The notes beneath the pieces are model-generated. The model was not told where the DNA came from. It searched no databases and worked only from the letters and a program-made list of their open reading frames with translations. DNA of 38,836 nucleotides, from positions 1-38,836 of the forward strand of contig VGKG01000010.1 in the NCBI GenBank assembly GCA_016867115.1, given 5' to 3'. Origin of the DNA: Candidatus Omnitrophota bacterium (GTDB lineage: Bacteria > Omnitrophota > Gorgyraeia > Gygaellales > Profunditerraquicolaceae). Below, one piece after another: positions 8,477 to 14,297 of this stretch (positions within the stretch are counted from its first letter, which is position 1; every line of letters starts with the position of its first letter). The translations under genes were made by a program, and so were the position numbers.

Positions 8477-8915
8477 CTTTGATCTCTATGGAGAGTTTTT
8501 TCTTATGCCGGTTTTCCAGGGATATCGTCACCGGATCGCTGCTGCCGTCAGGATAAAAATAGGCGCCAGTATTCTGCGCAGGGACAGTGGCGACAGTAAC
8601 ATCCCCGGGGGCCTTATAAACCTTTCCGTAGCGGCCCTCTATTGCTTTTAGTTCTCCGTTATCTTTATAGAACGCCTCGAACTGGCCGGCTTCCCGGTCA
8701 ATAGCCAGGTAATGGATCTTTCCGGCCCTTACCGCGCTTCCCTGAAGGTAGCGGCAGAGGAAAAAAATATCTTTGGTAAAGTTCTCAAGCTCGAAGTTGT
8801 CAAAAGTCCCGGAAAGCTGCGGGACAGCCACTACGGCCAGGATCCCGATAATGGCGATGATGATCAGGAGCTCGATAAAGGTAAAGCCCGCGCGCTTATT
8901 CGTTGCAAATATCAT
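8448..8915 (-). CDS. gspH: Type II secretion minor pseudopilin GspH
   Basis: About 155 residues from the ATG at 8915, which lies 20 bases inside the end of gspG; a further start at 8963 would sit deep in gspG. Prepilin motif NKRAG, cleavage, FTFIELLIIIAIIG with Glu at +5, then a GspH-like domain with a short sequence (GKIHYLAIDRE) typical of the FimT/GspH fold. It links the major pseudopilin shaft to the tip. Confidence 0.87.
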   Translation of the reverse strand: MIFATNKRAGFTFIELLIIIAIIGILAVVAVPQLSGTFDNFELENFTKDIFFLCRYLQGSAVRAGKIHYLAIDREAGQFEAFYKDNGELKAIEGRYGKVYKAPGDVTVATVPAQNTGAYFYPDGSSDPVTISLENRHKKKLSIEIKGASGAIQIR

Positions 8916-9288
8916 CCTCGGACTGGCTCTCCTTGGGGCCTTTTGAACAGAGCTTATAGTCATCTGCGTCGGTGCCGCTGGTCTCGTATTCGTAATCCCT
9001 GCCCCAGGGGTCTTTAGGCGCTTTCTTAAGGTAAGGCCCTTTCCATTGGTCGCCTAAGCCCGGATTAGCCATCAGGTCGTCGAGCTTGTCAGGGTAACCG
9101 CCGATATCCAGCTCGTACATATCCAGCGCCGTGCCGATGCTGGCGATGTCCGCCTTGGCTGCGGTGGCGCGCGCCTGTTCCGAACGGCCGACTAAACGCG
9201 GCATGACCATTGCCGCCAGGACGCCTATAATGATGACGACAAGCATAAGTTCGATCAGCGTAAAACCCTTTTCTTTCTGCGGTGGCAT
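8896..9288 (-). CDS. gspG: Type II secretion major pseudopilin GspG
   Basis: 130 residues with the best ribosome-binding site in the operon (AAGGAGG seven bases before the ATG), which fits a major structural subunit. The leader MPPQKEKG is cut before FTLIELMLVVIIIGVLAAMVMPRL (Glu +5). The C-terminal half carries the T2SG signature: GGYPDKLDDL, WKGPYLKKAPKDPWG and a YEYETSG strand. The tail has two cysteines (KLCSKG and DDICN) where typical GspG has an Asp-rich calcium loop; a disulfide could replace calcium here (inference). Confidence 0.95.
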   Translation of the reverse strand: MPPQKEKGFTLIELMLVVIIIGVLAAMVMPRLVGRSEQARATAAKADIASIGTALDMYELDIGGYPDKLDDLMANPGLGDQWKGPYLKKAPKDPWGRDYEYETSGTDADDYKLCSKGPKESQSEDDICNE

Positions 9289-9298
9289 CTCCCCCTCC

Positions 9299-10507
9299 TT
9301 ATCTGACGATCAGGTTGATCTGGAATATCGGCAATAACATGGATAAGACGATGTAGCCGACTATCAGACCCATGATGACGATGATCACCGGCTCAAGCAG
9401 CCGGCTTAAGTTTTTAAGGCTCTGGTCTACATCCCTTCCGTAATCGTCGGCGATGCGCATGAGGGCTTTTTCCAGCGAACCGGTCTCTTCTCCTACCTTG
9501 ACGATGTCGGTGACGAAGACCGGGAAGGCCTTTGAGTCATTGAGGCAGCGGGAAAAACTGGCGCCTTTGCTGATTTCGTCTTTGAACTTGCGCATTTCGT
9601 CTTTTAAGACCTGGTTCTCCAGCACCGCGGAAGCGATATCCAGAGATGATACAATGGCTACGCCGCTGGATAAGAGCAGCGACAGGGTGCGCATCATCCG
9701 GCTGATCTCGGTCTTCAGGCTGATCTGTCCCCAGACCGGAGTCTTTAATTTAAAGGCATCCCAGGCGAGTTTTCCTTCGGGGCTGCGCAGCGCGCGCCTG
9801 AACAGGAATGCCGCTGTCGCGAGAATTATTAATATCAGCCACCAGTATGAGCGTAAAGTCCCGGAGATCCCGATGAGTATTTTTGTCGGAAGCGGAAGCG
9901 CCTGTCCCATGTCTTCGAACATAGTCACCAGGCGCGGGATGACGAAGCCCAGGAGTACGGCCACCGTTAAACATCCGACGCCAAAGACAAAAGCCGGGTA
10001 GGTGAGGGCCGAACGCACGGAACTGCGGAACTCTTCGTCTTTCTCCAGGAACTCGGCGAGGCGCTTTAAGGTCTCATCCAAGGTCCCGCTTGCCTCTCCG
10101 GCGCGGATCATCGAGGTGTAGAGGCTTGAGAAGATATCCGGGTGCAGGGCGAGGCTCTCGGAAAAAGCGCGGCCGTCCCTGATCTTGGCGATGATATCGT
10201 TGATCACGGATTTAAAATAGCGGTTGGAGGCCTGGCCGGCGATGATGTTCAGTCCGGAAAGGATGTTCACTCCGGATTCAAGGAGCGTGGAAAGCTGGTG
10301 GGTGAATAGCGCGATCTCGCGGTTCTTGACCAGGCGCAGTTTGAGCAGGCCGGTCTTTGTGGCCGAGAGGTCCTCGGCCTCGATCCTGACGGGGAAATAA
10401 CCGAGGCGCGTGAGTTTATTGATCGCATCCTGCTTGGAATCCGCCTCCAGGTCTCCGGAGACGGACCTTTGGGGAGAGGATCTTGCGGTATAAGTAAAGC
10501 GCGGCAT
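9299..10507 (-). CDS. gspF: Type II secretion inner-membrane platform protein GspF
   Basis: 402 residues, the standard length. Two copies of the T2SF helical domain (about 65-190 and 270-390) surround membrane helices near 170-190, 220-240 and at the C-terminus. The motif LSTLLESGVNIL, the phrase IRAGEASGTLDETL in the first copy and VKVGEETGSLEKAL in the second are diagnostic. It couples GspE motion to pseudopilus assembly. Its start overlaps the gspE stop region at 10507. Confidence 0.95.
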   Translation of the reverse strand: MPRFTYTARSSPQRSVSGDLEADSKQDAINKLTRLGYFPVRIEAEDLSATKTGLLKLRLVKNREIALFTHQLSTLLESGVNILSGLNIIAGQASNRYFKSVINDIIAKIRDGRAFSESLALHPDIFSSLYTSMIRAGEASGTLDETLKRLAEFLEKDEEFRSSVRSALTYPAFVFGVGCLTVAVLLGFVIPRLVTMFEDMGQALPLPTKILIGISGTLRSYWWLILIILATAAFLFRRALRSPEGKLAWDAFKLKTPVWGQISLKTEISRMMRTLSLLLSSGVAIVSSLDIASAVLENQVLKDEMRKFKDEISKGASFSRCLNDSKAFPVFVTDIVKVGEETGSLEKALMRIADDYGRDVDQSLKNLSRLLEPVIIVIMGLIVGYIVLSMLLPIFQINLIVR

Positions 10508-12222
10508 CAGCCTTCCGGTAGCTCTTCTTGTTGCGTTACGCGTACCACTTCACTGTAGGTGGTCAGGCCAAGGAGGACCTTTTGCAGGCCGTCCTGGCGC
10601 AATGTGCGCATGCCCTGCTGGATCGCTTTTTGCTTGATCTGCTGGCTGGAGTTACGGGCCAGGATCATCTCCCTGATCGCCTCGGTGATCACCAGGATCT
10701 CGTAGATCGCCGTGCGGCCCTTGAATCCGGTAAACCTGCATTCTTCGCACCCTGCGCCGTTGTAGATCTGCGCTTTCGCGGGATCGGTCTCTATCTCTTT
10801 CATCTGCGCCAGGATCTCGGATTTATTTTTCACCGGTGCCTTGCACTTCGGGCAGATGAGGCGCACAAGCCTTTGCGCGATGAGGCATTCAAGCGACGAA
10901 GATACCAGGAAGGGTTCGATCCCCATATCCAGGAGCCTGGTTACTGCCCCCGCTGCGTCGTTAGTGTGCAGGGTCGAGAAGACCAGGTGACCGGTGAGTG
11001 CCGCGCGTATTGCGATCTCCGCGGTCTCATAATCGCGCACCTCACCTACCATCATCACGTCCGGGTCGTGCCTGAGCATATGCCGCAGTCCTGCCGCAAA
11101 GTCAAAACCGATCTTGGGGTTGACCTGCATCTGATTCACGCCCTTTAACTGGTACTCTACCGGGTCTTCGATAGTGAGGATCTTTACGTCGCTTGAGTTT
11201 TTGCGCGCAAGGCAGGCGTAAAGAGTGGTGGACTTTCCCGCGCCCGTCGGACCGGTGACGAAGATGATGCCGTGGGGTTTCTGGATCACCTGTTCTATGA
11301 TCTTCATGTCTTGAGCAAGGAGCCCGATTTTTTCGAGTTCCAGGAAAAACTTTCCGCTTAAGATCCTGATGTGCACCGCTTCGCCGAATGCGGTAGGCAG
11401 CGTTGAGACACGCAGGTCCAGTTCGTGTTCCTCGACTTTCAGCGTGATGCGGCCGTCCTGGGGCAGGCGGTGCTCCGCGATGTTCAGGTGCGCCATGATC
11501 TTAATGCGCGAGACGATCGCCGGATGGAAATATTTTATCGTTTCGGGGGTATTGATGTTATAGAGGATGCCGTCAATGCGGAAACGCGTGCGCAGTTCGT
11601 CCTGGAACGGCTCGAGATGGATATCGGTTGCGCGGCTCTTTATCGCTTCTGAGAGGATCTGGTTCACGAACTTTACGATCGAGGCGTCCTCTGCCATTGC
11701 CTCCAGGTCTTCTGCCTTTTCCGCCGCTTCCCGGATCTCACGCGAAGGAGCCTCTTTAGAGATCATTTTTTCCAGGGTCTCTGCTCCGACGCCGTAATAT
11801 TTACGGATCGCCTCTTCAATCTCAAGCCCGCTAGCCAGCACTCCTTTTACGTCAAAGCCTAAAAGCAGCCGCAGGTCATCCATAGTACGGATATCCAGCG
11901 GATCAGTCATGGCGATGGTCAGGACATTGTCTTTAAACTCGATGGGGATGATCTTGTAGTGGCTGGCGAACTTTGCCGGGACCTTCTGGATGATCAGGGG
12001 TTCGATATCTTTGTCTTTGAGTTTGATGTAGGCTATATTTAACTGGCGGGATAGGAGGCTGAAGACCTTTTCTTCGGATGCAAAACCTAATCGCACGACC
12101 ACGGTGCAGATAAAATCGCCGGTGACCTTCTGATCTTTAAGGCTGATATCCAGTTGTTCGGGCGTGATTATCCCCTCATCTACCAGCCGTTGGCCGATAA
12201 GGATGCTATCCTTTATCTGCAT
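10507..12222 (-). CDS. gspE: Type II secretion/pilus assembly ATPase GspE (PilB family) with MshEN-like N-terminus
   Basis: About 571 residues. The ATG at 12222 is chosen because GGAGG lies six bases upstream; an in-frame TTG precedes it. Residues about 5-60 look like two MshEN half-repeats (LIGQRLVDEGIITPEQLDISL, then GDFICTVVVRLGFASEEKV), a fold that binds c-di-GMP in MshE, although the usual leading Arg of the RLG motif is missing. The ATPase core has Walker A GPTGAGKST (near 325), Asp box, Walker B MMVGEVRDYETAE and His box TGHLVFSTLHTND. A tetracysteine zinc site follows (CPKC and CEECR). It powers pseudopilus assembly and is the first gene of the gsp operon. Confidence 0.95.
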   Translation of the reverse strand: MQIKDSILIGQRLVDEGIITPEQLDISLKDQKVTGDFICTVVVRLGFASEEKVFSLLSRQLNIAYIKLKDKDIEPLIIQKVPAKFASHYKIIPIEFKDNVLTIAMTDPLDIRTMDDLRLLLGFDVKGVLASGLEIEEAIRKYYGVGAETLEKMISKEAPSREIREAAEKAEDLEAMAEDASIVKFVNQILSEAIKSRATDIHLEPFQDELRTRFRIDGILYNINTPETIKYFHPAIVSRIKIMAHLNIAEHRLPQDGRITLKVEEHELDLRVSTLPTAFGEAVHIRILSGKFFLELEKIGLLAQDMKIIEQVIQKPHGIIFVTGPTGAGKSTTLYACLARKNSSDVKILTIEDPVEYQLKGVNQMQVNPKIGFDFAAGLRHMLRHDPDVMMVGEVRDYETAEIAIRAALTGHLVFSTLHTNDAAGAVTRLLDMGIEPFLVSSSLECLIAQRLVRLICPKCKAPVKNKSEILAQMKEIETDPAKAQIYNGAGCEECRFTGFKGRTAIYEILVITEAIREMILARNSSQQIKQKAIQQGMRTLRQDGLQKVLLGLTTYSEVVRVTQQEELPEG

Positions 12223-12242
12223 CAAAAACCTCCTATAAAAAA

Positions 12243-12270
12243 ATTATAACCTATTATTTAAAAAAGTAAA
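12243..12270 (-). promoter_or_regulatory. Candidate promoter of the gsp operon
   Basis: TTTACT (12270-12265), a 16-base spacer and a perfect TATAAT (12248-12243) on the minus strand. The expected start would be only a few bases before the gspE ribosome-binding site, giving a very short leader. The -35 box is weak. Confidence 0.45.
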
Positions 12271-12274
12271 GCCT

Positions 12275-12442
12275 TTAAGGAGGAGAAGGCAGGGAAGGGT
12301 TTAGGAGCTTCTTGATCTCGCCGATAAGCCTGTCTGCGTCAAAGGGCTTGGTCAGATAGCTGTCCGCCCCGATGACTTTTCCGACTACCCCGTCCGTATC
12401 GTCGCTCTTTGCCGTCAGCATCAGGATCGGGAGCGGGTTTCA
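12275..12442 (-). pseudogene. C-terminal remnant of a response-regulator receiver domain
   Basis: In the frame that stops at 12275 the minus strand reads PLPILMLTAKSDDTDG, then GADSYLTKPFDADRLIGEI. That is the second half of a CheY-like receiver, with the conserved Thr/Ala of MLTA and the Lys of the LTKPF motif. The first half with the phospho-acceptor Asp is absent, and no start codon with a ribosome-binding site serves the fragment. It directly adjoins, out of frame, a piece of another protein. It is best read as the scar of a deletion that fused two genes. Confidence 0.8.
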
Positions 12443-12731
12443 AGAAATGCTTTTGAGAGTAAGCCGGGTCGCTTGAATATACTATTTCTCCTTCGAGGTT
12501 AAGCAGCATTATGTGGGCGAGCCCGAAGATTTTCTGTTTCGGTTTTAGATATTCGTCAATATTCTTGAGAGCCTGGGTAAAGCCGGGATTATTTGTATCG
12601 CGGATTAATCTGATGACAACCGGCAAGATCCTCTGTATTATCCAGAATCCCTGGGTCAGCCCGGTGTCTTTTTTAAGCGAAGCAAAGTAACTTGAAATTT
12701 TATCTGATTTAAAAATTACGATGTCCTCCAT
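12339..12731 (-). pseudogene. Truncated sensor-like N-terminal fragment running out of frame into the receiver remnant
   Basis: From ATG 12731 about 97 residues look like real protein (MEDIVIFKSDKISSYFASL, ending near IVYSSDPAYSQKHFLKP). The phrase HIMLLNLEGEIVYSS recalls the start of a PAS- or cache-like sensory segment. From about 12442 the frame reads the receiver DNA out of phase, giving a basic, low-complexity tail that stops at 12339. I do not recognise the family. It could still be expressed as a short protein, but the original gene is broken. Confidence 0.6.
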
Positions 12732-12747
12732 TTTCACGAGGACAGCC

Positions 12748-13017
12748 TCACTTAAAATTATAATGCTTCTTGACGGGTTTTTTAATATCCCAGGTACAGG
12801 AGAGCCCTTTGGGAAAGGTGACAAAATCGCCCTTGCCGAAGCTTACGGTCTCACCGTCCTCGGTTTCAACCGTGACCTCCCCTTCCAGAAAATAACATTG
12901 TTCTATGCTGTCATAGCTCCAGTGAAAACGCGATACCTCCTTTTCCCAGATTGGCCATTCGGATACGCCTATTTTCTTCAATTCCTCCGGCCTTAATTTC
13001 TGCACTTTGATCTCCAT
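12748..13017 (-). CDS. Small cupin-domain protein
   Basis: 89 residues forming a single cupin barrel of the DUF861/EutQ-like type: PIWEKEVSRFHWSY, then EQCYFLEGEVTVETEDGE, GKGDFVTFPKGLSCTWDI and a KHY end. The metal-binding histidines of classical cupins are mostly replaced, as is usual in this small family, so catalysis is not assured. The start has a GGGGAAG site six bases upstream. It lies 12 bases after the RelE-type toxin gene and 16 bases before the sensor fragment. Its substrate is unknown. Confidence 0.8.
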   Translation of the reverse strand: MEIKVQKLRPEELKKIGVSEWPIWEKEVSRFHWSYDSIEQCYFLEGEVTVETEDGETVSFGKGDFVTFPKGLSCTWDIKKPVKKHYNFK

Positions 13018-13029
13018 TAGATCTTCCCC

Positions 13030-13290
13030 TTATCTATAAACCTCTCTTCTATGCGCTATTTTGACTACTTGGATCAGAATCTCCCTTTTAATTATTGTGT
13101 ATAGAATGCGATACTCCCCTACCCTTAAAGACCTGAAGGCGGATAAATCTCCGAGTAGTTTCTTCCCTAAAAATGGGTTCGTTTTAAGGCTATCGATTGC
13201 GTTTATTACCCTCCGAACTATATTTCTATTATTTGTTTGAAGGTGTTCTAGAAACTTTAAGGCAGTAGGGGATATTTCGATATTATACAC
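13030..13290 (-). CDS. RelE/ParE-superfamily toxin
   Basis: 86 residues with the RelE fold pattern: a beta strand (YNIEISPTALKFLEHL), a two-helix hairpin, then NPFLGKKLLGDLSAFRSLRVGEYRILYTI and a closing KIAHRREVY. The SLRVGEYRILY strand and the C-terminal HRREVY are hallmarks of ribosome-dependent mRNA interferases of the RelE group. The gene overlaps the antitoxin gene by eight bases, the usual antitoxin-first order. Confidence 0.9.
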   Translation of the reverse strand: MYNIEISPTALKFLEHLQTNNRNIVRRVINAIDSLKTNPFLGKKLLGDLSAFRSLRVGEYRILYTIIKREILIQVVKIAHRREVYR

Positions 13291-13555
13291 GGCTTAATTT
13301 CTGCTTTGCCTTTTTCCAGGGGATGCCTTTACCTTTTTTCAGTTCTTCTTCCGCCTTCTTAATCTCTTTCATTAATTTTTGGTCAGAAAGGATATCTAGG
13401 GTCTCCAGAAGGCTTTCGTAATCCTCTTCAGAAAGGATTACTGCTTCCGGCTTTCCGTGCCGAGTAATAACATAGCGGTCAAAATATTTTGATAACCTAT
13501 CCATAATTTTGGGCAATTTTGGCCGCAATTCTGTCAGGGGGACTGTTATGGTCAT
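13283..13555 (-). CDS. Phd/YefM-family antitoxin
   Basis: About 90 residues from ATG 13555 (MTITVPLTELRPKLPKIMD), preceded by GGAGGTG seven bases upstream. An in-frame GTG at 13570 lies on the ribosome-binding site itself and is rejected. The N-terminal half is the Phd/YefM DNA-binding and dimer fold (VPLTELRPKL, VITRHGKPEAVILSEEDYESL). The charged C-terminal tail (EIKKAEEELKKGKG) is the likely toxin-binding segment. It should neutralise the adjacent RelE-type toxin and repress their shared promoter through the palindrome at 13575-13596. Confidence 0.9.
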   Translation of the reverse strand: MTITVPLTELRPKLPKIMDRLSKYFDRYVITRHGKPEAVILSEEDYESLLETLDILSDQKLMKEIKKAEEELKKGKGIPWKKAKQKLSRV

Positions 13556-13574
13556 AATAATCACCTCCACAAAA

Positions 13575-13603
13575 AATATACATTATAATGTATATTTTGT
13601 CAA
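13575..13603 (-). promoter_or_regulatory. Toxin-antitoxin promoter with embedded 22-bp perfect palindromic operator
   Basis: On the minus strand a consensus TTGACA (13603-13598), a 17-base spacer and TATATT (13580-13575) end 20 bases before the antitoxin start. The palindrome AATATACATTATAATGTATATT at 13575-13596 covers the spacer and the -10 box, so a bound antitoxin dimer would block RNA polymerase. This is the classic conditional-autoregulation layout. Confidence 0.85.
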
Positions 13604-13824
13604 GTGAAAACTTTCTTGCATAATAAGGCATGGTCTTTCCCTTCCAATATAATAGATGCAAGAAAAGCATAAATCTAACTGAGTTTTTTAAAAACGGCAG
13701 GAATTGTTTTAGAAATAATTTGATTGCGGTAGATTAGATAAAACGTCTTTGTGCTTTTTTAAATATTTTTTCAAAGAGCCGGATTTGTTACGTAACTTAG
13801 TGGCGTATGAGAGTTAGGTAAACT
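13604..13824. other. AT-rich spacer, no gene seen
   Basis: Between the toxin-antitoxin promoter and the short tandem repeat I find no supported ORF, RNA or terminator on either strand. It ends the AT-rich region that begins in the RHS toxin tip. Confidence 0.5.
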
Positions 13825-13861
13825 GTCTCCTGTTTCCTCCTGTTTCTTCGTCTCCTGTTTC
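13825..13861. repeat. Short polypyrimidine tandem repeat
   Basis: The 12-mer GTCTCCTGTTTC occurs at 13825-13836 and 13850-13861 with a partial copy between (CTCCTGTTTC at 13837-13846); two further CTGTTT words follow. On the minus strand it is a GAAACAGGAGAC purine tract just after the stop of the putative immunity gene. Low-complexity slippage is the likely origin. Confidence 0.75.
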
Positions 13862-13865
13862 TGTT

Positions 13866-14297
13866 TTACTGTTTCTTGTGGAATTTCCGGGATTGAATTA
13901 ATTTGTATACAAAGCTAGCAAGTAAAATAATTAAACCAATGAAAGCTAAGATGGGCGAAAGGTATATTACAAGTAAATGCAGCAATCCAAAAAAACTCAT
14001 ATTCGCGGCTGCATACATTAAAGAGGCTGCAAAAAAGCTTAATATACCCCCAATAGAACCAACGATACCAAAAAGTATGAACTTTTTAGATTTTTGTCGC
14101 ACAATAGAAATAAGTATACAAACTGTACAGAGAAAGATATAGAAAAAAATAAATTCAGCAAAGACAAAGTCTACCACTAGTTCCATTTTTTCATTTACAT
14201 CAAAATAGAATATAAAATCAAGAATACACAATATTAAAGTTACTAAACCAATTTCTAAAAAAATTAAATAACGTTTAAAATTTTTGTTTTTCACCAT
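13866..14297 (-). CDS. Four-helix membrane protein, candidate immunity protein for the RHS toxin
   Basis: 143 residues, almost entirely hydrophobic, with four predicted membrane helices at about 10-30, 40-62, 70-95 and 103-131 and basic ends (MVKNKNFKRY and QSRKFHKKQ). No family is recognised. The start lies seven bases inside the end of the rhs gene, and the base composition is as AT-rich as the toxin tip and unlike the rest of rhs. A small orphan gene fused in expression and composition to an RHS C-terminal domain is the standard setting for a cognate immunity gene. A membrane location would suit protection against a toxin that acts at the envelope or on lipids. The function is inferred. 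Confidence 0.75.
   Translation of the reverse strand: MVKNKNFKRYLIFLEIGLVTLILCILDFIFYFDVNEKMELVVDFVFAEFIFFYIFLCTVCILISIVRQKSKKFILFGIVGSIGGILSFFAASLMYAAANMSFFGLLHLLVIYLSPILAFIGLIILLASFVYKLIQSRKFHKKQ

Noticed and set aside
12732-12824. Upstream extension of the sensor-like fragment (start at 12824)
   Set aside because: It would be read inside the end of the cupin gene and gives an unconvincing Ser/Pro-rich peptide; ATG 12731 follows the cupin stop.
13825-13876. Short GTCTCCTGTTTC repeats as a CRISPR remnant
   Set aside because: The units are 12 bases or shorter, irregular and all pyrimidine, with no unique spacers and no cas genes.
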